Shown: one piece after another, positions 52,357 through 61,053 of the stretch | Position numbering within the stretch: the stretch's first letter is position 1 | How the letters are laid out: every line of letters begins with the position of its first letter | NCBI GenBank assembly: GCA_902532195.1 | Contig: CACAHE010000006.1 | Span: 1 to 64,000, forward strand | DNA from: an uncultured Pelagibacteraceae bacterium | GTDB taxonomy: Bacteria > Pseudomonadota > Alphaproteobacteria > Pelagibacterales > Pelagibacteraceae | Direction: 5' to 3' | Length of the DNA stretch: 64,000 nt | The notes under the pieces: generated by a model | The model's input: only the letters and a program-made list of their open reading frames with translations | What the model was told of the DNA's origin: nothing | The model's database searches: none | Position numbers and translations under genes: made by a program

Positions 52357-53058
52357 TTATTGTTTAATTTTTCCTTGAGCTAAATTTACTTTAGTTTCCA
52401 ATCTTCTAACCCACATAGCTGCTGGTACAGAAAGAATTAAGAATATTATACCAACCATTGTGTAAGGTTCCAAATATCTATAATTATAGCCTCCAACTGC
52501 TGTAGCAGCATGAAACAACTCTGCGACACCAATTGTTGATAATAGAGGAGTATCTTTAAAAATTCCGACTAAATAATTTCCCATTCCTGGTATCGCTATA
52601 GGAAAAGCCTGAGGCAAAACTATTCTTCTATAGGTATAAATAGTTGAGAAATTTAATGCCCTACATGCTTCCCATTGAGTTTTTGGCACACCTTCTAAGG
52701 CTCCTCTATAAACTTCAGAAAGATAAGTTCCAAAATGTAAACCAATTGTAATCATTCCACAAAGCCAAGCTGAAAGAGTTATTCCAAATTGAGGTAATAC
52801 AAAGTAGACAAAGAACAATTGTATTAAAAGTGGAGTTGAACGAACAAATTCTACTATTTCTCTATTAATTATGTTTACAATTTTAAAAGGAGTTCTTTGA
52901 CCTAATAGAAAAAATAAACCTACTACTAAAGCAATTGCATAACCTACTCCTGCAGCAATTATTGTGTTTAAAGTTGCCCATAGCATTTGAGGCAATATTT
53001 CATAAGCAAAATCCCATCTAAAACCCATTTCCATATAATTATGCCTTTCCTCTTCCAA
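52357..53058 (-). CDS. ehuD: Ectoine-type ABC transporter permease, EhuD-like
   Basis: A 233-residue permease with about five helices. EFVRSTPLLIQLFFVYFVLPQFG and the EAA loop QWEACRALNFSTIYTYRRIVLPQ are typical of the HEQRO group; the last part PYTMVGIIFLILSVPAAMWVRRLE matches EhuD-type C-termini. It overlaps the other permease by 20 bp, indicating coupled translation. Works with EhuC as the channel heterodimer. Confidence 0.85.
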   Translation of the reverse strand: MEEERHNYMEMGFRWDFAYEILPQMLWATLNTIIAAGVGYAIALVVGLFFLLGQRTPFKIVNIINREIVEFVRSTPLLIQLFFVYFVLPQFGITLSAWLCGMITIGLHFGTYLSEVYRGALEGVPKTQWEACRALNFSTIYTYRRIVLPQAFPIAIPGMGNYLVGIFKDTPLLSTIGVAELFHAATAVGGYNYRYLEPYTMVGIIFLILSVPAAMWVRRLETKVNLAQGKIKQ

Positions 53059-53710
53059 CTTTTTTTGCTGCTAAAACTTCTAACCATCTTAAAAAAGGAA
53101 CAAGCGCAAATCTTGCCATAAAATAATAAATAAGTAATGCTGTTCCAAAACATTGAGCAGAAAGCCAAGTAATAGAATTAATTTGTTTTGCTTCAAAAGT
53201 TAAATCAACAACTGTAACCAATGCCACAAGTGCTGTTGCCTTTAAAAGTTCTACCGTTAAATTAGCGGCTGGGGGCAAGATAATAGGAAAAATCTGTGGA
53301 ATAATAATTCTCTTAATTCTTTTTGCTGGGCTAAAATTAAGTGCATGTGCAGCTTCCCACTGCCCTTTGGGAACTGCTAGAATACCTCCTCTAACTATTT
53401 CAGCTCCATATGCACCAAAATTTAAACCTAGTGCAGCTACACCTGCTGTAAAAGCTTCTAATGAAATACCAAAAAAAGGTAACACATAATATGCCCAAAA
53501 TAATTGAACTAATAAAGATGTCCCTCTAAAAAATTCTATATAAACAGTTGCTGTGCCTTGTATAATTGGATTCTTTGATAAACGCATTAAACCAAAAATC
53601 ATTGAGATAATTACATAAAGAATTATAGAACAGACTAATACTTTAATGGTAGTGACTGTTCCTAATAACAATGTTGTTCCGTGCTCTGCTAAGAATGCAA
53701 AATAACTCAC
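53039..53710 (-). CDS. ehuC: Ectoine-type ABC transporter permease, EhuC-like
   Basis: A 223-residue permease. EFFRGTSLLVQLFWAYYVLPFFGISLEAF and KGQWEAAHALNFSPAKRIKRIIIPQIFPIILPP (EAA loop) resemble EhuC. It overlaps ehuD by 20 bp. Upstream, a strong hairpin separates it from the binding-protein gene, as for the other transporters here. Assignment to EhuC rather than EhuD follows gene order. Confidence 0.85.
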   Translation of the reverse strand: MSYFAFLAEHGTTLLLGTVTTIKVLVCSIILYVIISMIFGLMRLSKNPIIQGTATVYIEFFRGTSLLVQLFWAYYVLPFFGISLEAFTAGVAALGLNFGAYGAEIVRGGILAVPKGQWEAAHALNFSPAKRIKRIIIPQIFPIILPPAANLTVELLKATALVALVTVVDLTFEAKQINSITWLSAQCFGTALLIYYFMARFALVPFLRWLEVLAAKKVGRGKA

Positions 53711-53736
53711 AGTATAACCTTTTGTAATTTAAAAAT

Positions 53737-53766
53737 AATCAGGCGACCTTCTTTAGTCGCCTGATT
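53737..53766 (-). terminator. Hairpin between ehuB and ehuC
   Basis: A perfect 11-bp stem (AATCAGGCGAC/GTCGCCTGATT) with an 8-nt loop, followed on the minus strand by ATTTTTAAATT. The stem lies 22 bp after the ehuB stop and 27 bp before ehuC. It is an attenuator or weak terminator expected to favour ehuB transcripts over the rest. Confidence 0.75.
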
Positions 53767-53787
53767 TTTTAATTATGTTAATTAATA

Positions 53788-54633
53788 CTACTTAGTTGAA
53801 CAAGCCCACTCAGTAGTCATGTCTGGAGGCGGAAGTTGAGCTTTATCATACCCATACTTACCAGCTCTCTCTAACATTTTAGCTGGATTAGCTAAAACTT
53901 TTGCTAAAGCAGCATTAAATGCTTCTCTAAATTTATCGTCACTTTTTCTAAATCCAATACCAACCACATTTACAGTTTCTTTTGGCATTAATTTAGGGTC
54001 AGTCACTTCAAATTTACCACCACTTTTTTCTTCATGTTCTTTTGCACCAAAAAAAGTTTGAACTGCCGCATCAGCTCTTCCTGCTTTCATAGCAGCAAGT
54101 ATTCCTACTTCACCTTCTACTAATAACATTTGACTATCAGGTACACCAAATTTTTTAGCAGCTTCTACAGTATTGAAACCAGTACCGGTAACAAGTGTAG
54201 CTCCTGTTCTGATAACATCAGCATAGTTATTAATTCCTTTTGGATTTCCTTTAGGAACTAACATTGCATCACCAAATACTCCAATAGGATCTGAAAAGTC
54301 TATATTTTCACATCTAGTTTTTAAAATGTACATACCGCCAGTAATCATATCTGAACGATCTGCATTTATACCTGGAATTAATCCCGACCATTCAAAAACT
54401 TTAGTTTCATGTTCAGTAATTCCCATTTCTTCTAAAACAGTTAAAGCAATCATGTTAACAAAACCTAATGCTTCACCATTATCACCAGCATAAGCCCATG
54501 GCACAGCAGTACCAAAACCAAGTCTTAACTTGTGACCATCAGCTAATCTTTCAGTTAGAGTTTTCGCACTAACAGAAGAAATACTGAAAAGAAGAACAAG
54601 TAAAACTGTAATCGATTTAAAAAATTTACTCAT
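53788..54633 (-). CDS. ehuB: Ectoine/hydroxyectoine-type periplasmic binding protein
   Basis: A 281-residue family-3 binding protein with a signal peptide of about 23 residues (ending SVSA). The mature sequence RLGFGTAVPWAYAGDNGEALGFVNMIA, WSGLIPGINADRSDMITGGMYI and RCENIDFSDPIGVFGDAMLVPKGNPKG matches EhuB-like proteins, including the RCE...FSDP block. It should capture ectoine, hydroxyectoine or a related compatible solute. It heads the operon, with a 108-bp upstream gap for its promoter. Ligand is family-based inference. Confidence 0.82.
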   Translation of the reverse strand: MSKFFKSITVLLVLLFSISSVSAKTLTERLADGHKLRLGFGTAVPWAYAGDNGEALGFVNMIALTVLEEMGITEHETKVFEWSGLIPGINADRSDMITGGMYILKTRCENIDFSDPIGVFGDAMLVPKGNPKGINNYADVIRTGATLVTGTGFNTVEAAKKFGVPDSQMLLVEGEVGILAAMKAGRADAAVQTFFGAKEHEEKSGGKFEVTDPKLMPKETVNVVGIGFRKSDDKFREAFNAALAKVLANPAKMLERAGKYGYDKAQLPPPDMTTEWACSTK

Positions 54634-54741
54634 TATTTTCTCCCTATATTTGTTAATTAAAAAAATATTTTAACAAAAAAAATTGTTGTTTGTATATAAC
54701 AAATAATTCAATCAGAGGTTGATGAAACAAAAAAATTTAAT

Positions 54742-55521
54742 TTATTTGATTAATTCAACTGCGTCACCTTGATTTATAACTCCATCACCTACTGCGGTTA
54801 AATATATCCCCATATCAAAATGATTAAATGTAGTTTTCAATGATTTTAGTAGATTTAAACTATTGTCATCTGTTTTTGGTTTAAGATTTATAGCTACACA
54901 TCTAGGAATATTTTTCTTAACCTCAAAAGAAACATTGTTAATTTTTATAATTTTATTAATCCAATTTCGCTCTTCCCATGCTTCAAGACCTTCAATATAA
55001 AAGTTTCCTCTAAATCTTTGATATTCAACTTTATTATTTATCTTTGTCTCAAAATCTTTAACGCTGTTAAGATTTATTAAAGATATGGAGTTAAAAATGT
55101 TGTTTGAATGTGAAGTGTCGTAAAAAGGATGATCATTGTTTTTTAATAGAAAAATTGGTTTTATTAATGATTCTTCTAATTCTGATATTTTATTAGCTAA
55201 AGATGAAACTTCATCAGAGTTTTCAGGAGATATGGATATTATTTCTTTTCGATCAATTGTTAAGGTAAGTTTTTTATTTTCATAAATAAAGTTATATTTA
55301 TTTAACACAGGAGAATTTTTTAAAGTTAAAAAATTATTTAATTTTCTTTCTTTTGGATTTTTTTCAATTGATTTAGCTTGTTGAAGATCAATTCCTCTAG
55401 AAAATGCAAAAATTCTATCGTTCGGCATTCCTAAATTTTTTTTAATATTGCATGATTTTACACTTTGAAAAGATAAAGATTTAACAGGACAGTAATGTAT
55501 ATATTTGATTGTACAGTTCAT
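54742..55521 (-). CDS. MOSC domain protein with MOSC beta-barrel N-terminus
   Basis: A 259-residue protein. YIHYCPVKSLSFQSVKSCNI opens the MOSC_N beta barrel, YQRFRGNFYIEGLEAWEE contains the substrate-binding region, and KNIPRCVAINLKPKTDD holds the conserved MOSC cysteine that binds molybdenum cofactor or sulfur. Such proteins include mARC-like amidoxime reductases. No partner reductase is adjacent. It is 2 bp after the PhyH gene, so the pair are likely one operon with SOUL and adenine deaminase genes upstream. Confidence 0.88.
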   Translation of the reverse strand: MNCTIKYIHYCPVKSLSFQSVKSCNIKKNLGMPNDRIFAFSRGIDLQQAKSIEKNPKERKLNNFLTLKNSPVLNKYNFIYENKKLTLTIDRKEIISISPENSDEVSSLANKISELEESLIKPIFLLKNNDHPFYDTSHSNNIFNSISLINLNSVKDFETKINNKVEYQRFRGNFYIEGLEAWEERNWINKIIKINNVSFEVKKNIPRCVAINLKPKTDDNSLNLLKSLKTTFNHFDMGIYLTAVGDGVINQGDAVELIK

Positions 55522-55523
55522 GA

Positions 55524-56360
55524 CTAATATTTTCCTATTTTTTCTGATCCTCTATAAAAAATTTTTGATAATTCATCATTTGCTTTTTTTCTATTTAAAA
55601 TATCTTTTTGATTCATTAATTCACTTGGGATAGCTACATTTTCATGATGATTAAATGTATCTTTTCCTCTAGCTAACTGAACATACATTTTGCCCAATAC
55701 TTGGTCAACATTCGTTCCTATGTAACTTTGTACAACAAATCCTATTCTTCTATCTCTACTTTTATTTAACCCAGATCCATGAACAACCTTTGGGTGGTGA
55801 AGGGACATTTGTCCAGCTTTTAGAATTACTGGATTAGTTTTTTCAATTTTTACATTTTCTATTGTTTGTCCTCGAGTTAATAAATTATTTTCATCAAATT
55901 TTTGATTATGATGTCTTAAATTTTCTTTATGGGAACCTGCCAACATTCTCATACAGCCATTTTCTTCATTTGCATCTGTTACCGCTATCCACGCAGTTAC
56001 CCAATTATGTGGCTCTAAACCAATATATTTTGCATCTTGATGAAAGCTAACAAAACCTTGCTCGTTTGCATTTTTTATAAAAAGAGTTGTTCCACATATA
56101 AGTATATTTTGACCTATTATAGATTCAACTGCGTTTAAAATTTTTGGTTTATAACAAATTTTATTAAATACTGGTGAAATTAAATGAACATAGTTTCTTC
56201 CTAATCCTTCTAATTCCTCTGGCCATTTTTTTTCGATATATTCAATTTCATCTCTTATTTCATTAGCTTCTTCTTTAGACAAAACATCGATAGGAGCAAC
56301 ATATCCATCTTGTTCATACTGCTTAATTTGATTAGAACTTAAATGCATTTTATAACGCAA
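55524..56360 (-). CDS. Phytanoyl-CoA dioxygenase (PhyH) family oxygenase
   Basis: A 278-residue Fe(II)/2-oxoglutarate dioxygenase. FVSFHQDAKYIGL gives the HxD pair, HPKVVHGSGLNKSRDRRIGFVVQSYI the distal His and the 2-oxoglutarate Arg. EctD ectoine hydroxylase belongs to this superfamily and the ectoine-type transporter is next door, but the EctD signature FHSDFETWH is not present, so generic PhyH is safer. MOSC follows after 2 bp. The Met at 56348 is an alternative start. Confidence 0.85.
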   Translation of the reverse strand: MRYKMHLSSNQIKQYEQDGYVAPIDVLSKEEANEIRDEIEYIEKKWPEELEGLGRNYVHLISPVFNKICYKPKILNAVESIIGQNILICGTTLFIKNANEQGFVSFHQDAKYIGLEPHNWVTAWIAVTDANEENGCMRMLAGSHKENLRHHNQKFDENNLLTRGQTIENVKIEKTNPVILKAGQMSLHHPKVVHGSGLNKSRDRRIGFVVQSYIGTNVDQVLGKMYVQLARGKDTFNHHENVAIPSELMNQKDILNRKKANDELSKIFYRGSEKIGKY

Positions 56361-56368
56361 GTTATTTA

Positions 56369-56944
56369 TTAATTTTTTTTCCAGTCTACACTAAACATTG
56401 CTTCATTTCTTCTGAGAAAAGGTAATGTAAAAGGTCCGTTATAAGTTGCCTTAATGGGAGGTCCTTTAATTAAAATTTTATCCTCTAAAAGTTTATTTTC
56501 AAGCATATTGCTATGCTTTAGAAAATTATATTCTGATGCTCTACCAGAATAATTTATAACTGCAAAAAATCCTTCTTCTATTTTTGCTATTTTTATTTCT
56601 TGATTAGAGGGAATTGGTATTGTTTCTTTTCTAAATTTTGAAGGAAGATAAAATTGCATATAAGTTTTATTATTTTTTTTTGTTTGAGTTACAGGTATTG
56701 TCATTTTTATTTTTTCTTTTGCTACATTTTCTCCAGAAATATAATTAAAAAGCTTTCTAAAACTATTGTTGTCATTACTATTGATTACTTCGACAATTAA
56801 TCGATCTGAATAATGACGAATTTCATACATATTAGTTTTATGTACTACATCATATCTAGCTTCTTCATTTGCCATTGTAATAGAATATGGGAAAAGGAAA
56901 AATAGGTAAACTATAAAACTAATTAATAATATTATTTTTTTCAT
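56369..56944 (-). CDS. SOUL family heme-binding protein
   Basis: A 191-residue exported SOUL/HBP protein. The signal peptide or anchor runs to about residue 25. YEIRHYSDRLIVEVI, ISGENVAKEKIKMTIPVTQ, and the C-terminal RNEAMFSVDWKK are typical of the family. SOUL proteins bind heme or other hydrophobic ligands; bacterial roles are mostly unknown. 8 bp downstream lies the PhyH gene, and 6 bp upstream the adenine-deaminase-like gene, so all are likely one transcript. Confidence 0.88.
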   Translation of the reverse strand: MKKIILLISFIVYLFFLFPYSITMANEEARYDVVHKTNMYEIRHYSDRLIVEVINSNDNNSFRKLFNYISGENVAKEKIKMTIPVTQTKKNNKTYMQFYLPSKFRKETIPIPSNQEIKIAKIEEGFFAVINYSGRASEYNFLKHSNMLENKLLEDKILIKGPPIKATYNGPFTLPFLRRNEAMFSVDWKKN

Positions 56945-56950
56945 TGTATT

Positions 56951-57940
56951 TTAAATTTTAGAAATCCATTTTTTCTTTTCTGTTTCATTTAAAAAGGAGG
57001 ATTTAAATGAATTAACAAGGAGAGTTTTTACTTGTTCATGCGAAAGATTCAAAGCTACTTGTGTTTCAGTTAAATTTTTATTTAAATAACCGCCAAAATA
57101 TGCAGGATCATCTGAATTCACCATAACCATTAATTTTTTATCTAGCATTTTTTTTAAATTATGTTCTTCCAGTTTATTAAATACTTTTAATTTTACATTT
57201 GAAAGTGGACATACTGTTAAAGGAATTTGACTTTTTGATAATATTTCAACCAATTTTTCATCTTTAAGACATTGAACTCCATGGTCAATTCGATGAACAT
57301 TTAAAAAATTTAAAGCTTCCCAAATGTACTCTGGTGGCCCTTCTTCTCCAGCATGAGCAACTGTTATAAATTCATTTTCTAATGCTTTTTTAAATAATTT
57401 TTCAAATTTCTTAGGAGGATTACCTGTCTCTGATGAATCTAATCCAACACCAAAAATCTTATCTTTGTGGGCCAGTGCTTTATCTAAAATTTTAAAACAT
57501 TCATCTTCATTTAAATGTCTTAAAAAGCACATTATAATTTTAAAACTTAAACCAAATTCTTTTTCAGCCTTTTTAAAAGCATTAAAAATTCCATTTATAA
57601 CAGTATCAAAATTAATTCCCCTGTCTGTATGGGTTTGTGGATCAAAAAAAATTTCAGTATGCACTATATTATCTTCTTTGCACTTTAATATGTAGGCCCA
57701 TGTGAGATCGAAAAAATCTTGTTCTTTTATTAATACTTTGGCACCCTCATAATATATTTTTAAAAAAGAGTCTAAATTACTAAAATTATAAGCTTTTTTT
57801 ACATCATCTACATTTTTAAAAGGAATCTCAATATTATTTCTTTTTGCTAAAGAAAACATAAGTTCAGGTTCTAATGTTCCTTCGATATGCAAATGTAACT
57901 CAGCTTTTGGTGATTTTTTTATAAATTTTTCCAGGTTCAT
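56951..57940 (-). CDS. Adenine deaminase of the adenosine deaminase family
   Basis: A 329-residue metallo-hydrolase. KAELHLHIEGTLEPELMF provides the HxH metal site; HAGEEGPPEYIWEALNFLNVHRIDHGVQ supplies the third His and the catalytic Glu; VNSDDPAYFGG holds the DD pair. The HAGEEGPPEYIWEAL form is typical of the Add-like adenine deaminases, whereas adenosine deaminases usually read HAGE(A/E)AGP. It would convert adenine to hypoxanthine and ammonia. It overlaps the epoxide hydrolase gene by 4 bp. Adenosine as substrate remains possible. Confidence 0.85.
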   Translation of the reverse strand: MNLEKFIKKSPKAELHLHIEGTLEPELMFSLAKRNNIEIPFKNVDDVKKAYNFSNLDSFLKIYYEGAKVLIKEQDFFDLTWAYILKCKEDNIVHTEIFFDPQTHTDRGINFDTVINGIFNAFKKAEKEFGLSFKIIMCFLRHLNEDECFKILDKALAHKDKIFGVGLDSSETGNPPKKFEKLFKKALENEFITVAHAGEEGPPEYIWEALNFLNVHRIDHGVQCLKDEKLVEILSKSQIPLTVCPLSNVKLKVFNKLEEHNLKKMLDKKLMVMVNSDDPAYFGGYLNKNLTETQVALNLSHEQVKTLLVNSFKSSFLNETEKKKWISKI

Positions 57941-59076
57941 AAAGTCTTTCCAAATTCTCTAATGTCTTTAATCAATAAATCTGGTTGCTCTAAAGCTGCA
58001 AAATGTCCACCCTTAGGCATTTCAGTCCAACGTTTAATATTATAAATTCGCTCTACATAAGATCTTGGAGCCCATTCTAAATACTCTTTAGGAAATAAAG
58101 CTACTGCAGTAGGAACTTTTAAAGGAAGATGTTCCTTTGGCAAAGTTCTTCCACCTTCTTCTCTTCTTCCATAATAAATCCATGATGCAGTATTAAAAGT
58201 TTTAGTTACAAGATAGATCATGATATTAGATAATAAAATATCTTTTGAATAAACGCTTTCAATATCTCCATTTTTTATATCTGACCACCCTCTCATTTTT
58301 TCAATTATCCATGCTGCAACTCCAACAGGACTATCCATCATTGCATAACTTAATGTTTGTGGTTTTGTAGCTTGTTGAGTTCTATAACCATCTTCAATTC
58401 TTTGTTCTTTTTTAAATCTTTCTTGCCATTCTTTTTCTTCTTCATTTTGTGGTCCGTCTGGATGGCGGATAATAAAAATATTTACGTGTATTCCAAATAA
58501 ATTTTTTGGAAAATCATATGCTAGCCAAGTTGCTATTGTTCCTCCAAAATCTCCTCCTTGGACAATATATTTTTTATATCCAAGAACTTTTGTCATTAAC
58601 GAATTAAATGTAGTTGCAATTTTTCTAGGTCCTATTGGTCTTGGAGGTCTTCCAGAAAATCCATAACCAGGCAGAGATGGAACTATTACATCAAAAGCAT
58701 CTTCTTCTTTTCCTCCATATTTCTCAGGATGTGCAAGCTGATCAATAATATTTAAAAATTCTATAATTGAACCAGGCCAGCCGTGACTTAATAACAAAGG
58801 TTTAGGATTTGAACCACTTCCTTTTTCATGAATAAAATGAATATCGATTCCATTAATATTAGATTTAAAATTTTTAAATTTATTTATTCTTTCTTCTGTT
58901 TTTTTCCAATCAAATTTAGTAACCCAATAAGCACAAAATTCTTTCATATAATCTAAGTTTGTTCCATAGTCCCAACCTCCATCATCGGGCATCTCGTGCC
59001 AGGGGAAGTTTTTCACTTTTGAATATATATTTTGTAAAATTTTATCTGAAATTTCTAATTTAAATGGTTTTATCAT
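57937..59076 (-). CDS. Epoxide hydrolase (EHN domain)
   Basis: A 379-residue alpha/beta-hydrolase started at MIKPFKLEIS; the ORF track adds 20 unsupported residues. The EHN N-terminal domain has FPWHEMPDDGGWDYG and LDYMKEFCAYWV. LLLSHGWPGSIIEF is the oxyanion loop, VQGGDFGGTIATWL contains the nucleophile Asp, and KGGHFAALEQPD the catalytic His. It hydrolyses epoxides to diols; the natural substrate is unknown. Divergent from dhaK by 43 bp. Confidence 0.9.
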   Translation of the reverse strand: MIKPFKLEISDKILQNIYSKVKNFPWHEMPDDGGWDYGTNLDYMKEFCAYWVTKFDWKKTEERINKFKNFKSNINGIDIHFIHEKGSGSNPKPLLLSHGWPGSIIEFLNIIDQLAHPEKYGGKEEDAFDVIVPSLPGYGFSGRPPRPIGPRKIATTFNSLMTKVLGYKKYIVQGGDFGGTIATWLAYDFPKNLFGIHVNIFIIRHPDGPQNEEEKEWQERFKKEQRIEDGYRTQQATKPQTLSYAMMDSPVGVAAWIIEKMRGWSDIKNGDIESVYSKDILLSNIMIYLVTKTFNTASWIYYGRREEGGRTLPKEHLPLKVPTAVALFPKEYLEWAPRSYVERIYNIKRWTEMPKGGHFAALEQPDLLIKDIREFGKTL

Positions 59077-59119
59077 TTTAATAGTATATATATTTTTATA
59101 ATTAAAATATAATTTAGTC

Positions 59120-60115
59120 GTGAAAAAAATTATCAATAATCCTAGTAATTTTGTTGAAGAGTCTATAGATGGGCTTATTAAATCTCATCCTGATATATAT
59201 GCTTTAGCAAAAGACAATAGCAGAGTAATTACTAGAGCAAAAAAAGCTTCAAATAAAGTTGGGATTGTTACAGGTGGAGGATCGGGACACCTTCCGGTCT
59301 TTACTGGTTATGTTGGTAAAGGTTTTTTAGATGCATGTGCAATAGGATCTGTTTTTGCTTCACCATCTGTAGAACAAATGGTTTCAGCAATTAAAAATGC
59401 TGATAATGGCAACGGTGTTTTGTGCGTTATTGGAAATTACGGTGGCGATGTAATGAATTTTGAAATGGCATGTGAAATGGTTGAAGCAGAAGGTATTAAA
59501 ACAAAAAAAGTAATTGTTGCTGATGATATAGCTAGCGCAAGTGAATCTGAAAAATCAAAAAGAAGAGGTATTGCAGGTATGATTTTTGTTTTTAAAATTG
59601 CGGGTGCAATTGCTGAAACAGGAGCATTGCTTGAAGAAGTTTTCAATACCACAACTGAAGCAAATGCTAATATAAGAACGCTTGGAGTTGCTTTATCTCC
59701 TTGTATATTACCAGAGGCAGGCAAACCAACATTTGAAATAAATAATGATGAGATAGAAATTGGAATGGGAATACATGGAGAACCAGGAATTAAAAGAGAA
59801 AAATTAAGACCTGCAAATGACTTGGTAGATGATCTTTATAAAAGGATTATTGATGACTCTAAATTAAAATCAAATGACAATATTGCCATAATGATAAACA
59901 GTTTAGGTGCTACACCTCTAGAGGAATTATATATTGTATCAAAAAGAGTAAATGAAAACTTATATAATTCAAAAATTAACAATATTAAAACTTATGTCGG
60001 AAGATATGCGACTTCAATGGAAATGGCAGGTATGTCAATTACAACTTTAAAACTATCAGATAAATTGAAAAAAAATCTTTTTGCTGCGAGTGAATGTCCA
60101 TTTTGGAATAATTAA
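59120..60115 (+). CDS. dhaK: Dihydroxyacetone kinase substrate-binding subunit (DhaK)
   Basis: A 331-residue DhaK protein with a GTG start. GIVTGGGSGHLPVFTGYVG is the glycerone-binding loop and GIHGEPGIKRE carries the histidine that covalently binds dihydroxyacetone as a hemiaminal. With DhaL (at 46 kb) and ATP it phosphorylates dihydroxyacetone. The stop lies directly before the ATG of the acyltransferase gene (0-bp gap), so they are translated together. Location away from dhaL is unusual. Confidence 0.92.
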   Translation: MKKIINNPSNFVEESIDGLIKSHPDIYALAKDNSRVITRAKKASNKVGIVTGGGSGHLPVFTGYVGKGFLDACAIGSVFASPSVEQMVSAIKNADNGNGVLCVIGNYGGDVMNFEMACEMVEAEGIKTKKVIVADDIASASESEKSKRRGIAGMIFVFKIAGAIAETGALLEEVFNTTTEANANIRTLGVALSPCILPEAGKPTFEINNDEIEIGMGIHGEPGIKREKLRPANDLVDDLYKRIIDDSKLKSNDNIAIMINSLGATPLEELYIVSKRVNENLYNSKINNIKTYVGRYATSMEMAGMSITTLKLSDKLKKNLFAASECPFWNN

Positions 60116-61027
60116 ATGATTTCAGATAAAGAAATAGTCTGCCCAAATAATCTTTTAGATGTTGCACATAAAAAAAAAGGTGTAAACGCTGGAATAGTTA
60201 ATGCTGGAAAAACTTTACCAATGTTGTCAGTTATGGATGCTGTTAAAGAAGATTTAATTGTTCCAACTTTCATTGGTGATAAAAAGGAAATACTGAAATG
60301 TGCAAGTGATCTTAAATTTGACATTTCCAAATATGATATTGTCGACGAACCTGATGAAAATAGCACAGCAAAGATTGCGGCAAAACTCGCTTCTAAAAAT
60401 AAAATTAAAATAATTGTTAAAGGTCATATTCATACAGATGTATTAATGAAAGAAGTTATTAAAAAAGAATATAATCTAATTGGAAAAACAAGGTTAAGCC
60501 ATATCTGGCATATGACACTAGATAAAGAAGACAAGCCTTTAATTATTACAGATGGTGCTCTTAATGTATTGCCAAATATTAAAACAAAAATGCACATATT
60601 AAAAAATGTCGTAAATTTTTCTAATAGAATTGGAATTGAAAAACCAAAAGTTGCAGTGCTATCAGCTACTGAAGAAGTTCTTGATAGTGTCCAGAGCTCA
60701 TTAGATGCAAAAGAAATAACTGAGTTAGCTTTAAAAGAAAAAATAAATGCAGATGTATTTGGTCCTCTAGCGTTTGATAATAGTGTTTCAAAAAAATCAG
60801 CAGCAATCAAAGGAATAAAAAATTTAGTAGCTGGTCGAGCTGATGTTTTGTTAGTTCCTAATGTGGAAACAGGAAATGCTTTGGTTAAAATGATGATTTA
60901 TTTCATGGGTGCTTGTGCCGCGGGGGTAGTAGTTGGTGGTAAAGTTCCAGTCGTTATTACAAGTAGATCTGATGAAGCGCCAGCAAGATTAGCATCTATG
61001 GCTGCTGCAGTTGTTGCATTAGATTGA
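60116..61027 (+). CDS. Phosphate acetyl/butyryltransferase family enzyme
   Basis: A 303-residue PTA/PTB-family acyltransferase. VNAGKTLPMLSVMDAVKEDLIVP, RLSHIWHM and GRADVLLVPNVETGNALVKMMIYF are family motifs; DEAPARLASMAAAV ends the fold. It interconverts acyl phosphate and acyl-CoA, perhaps recovering acetyl phosphate from sulfoacetaldehyde or other C2 cleavage. Its ATG directly follows the dhaK stop, a pairing also seen elsewhere. The exact acyl group is unknown. Confidence 0.85.
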   Translation: MISDKEIVCPNNLLDVAHKKKGVNAGIVNAGKTLPMLSVMDAVKEDLIVPTFIGDKKEILKCASDLKFDISKYDIVDEPDENSTAKIAAKLASKNKIKIIVKGHIHTDVLMKEVIKKEYNLIGKTRLSHIWHMTLDKEDKPLIITDGALNVLPNIKTKMHILKNVVNFSNRIGIEKPKVAVLSATEEVLDSVQSSLDAKEITELALKEKINADVFGPLAFDNSVSKKSAAIKGIKNLVAGRADVLLVPNVETGNALVKMMIYFMGACAAGVVVGGKVPVVITSRSDEAPARLASMAAAVVALD

Positions 61028-61053
61028 TTTATGATTTAAATTTTTAAAAAATT

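Noticed and set aside
55524-56360. Ectoine hydroxylase EctD
   Set aside because: The characteristic EctD signature was not found; only the general PhyH metal site is clear.
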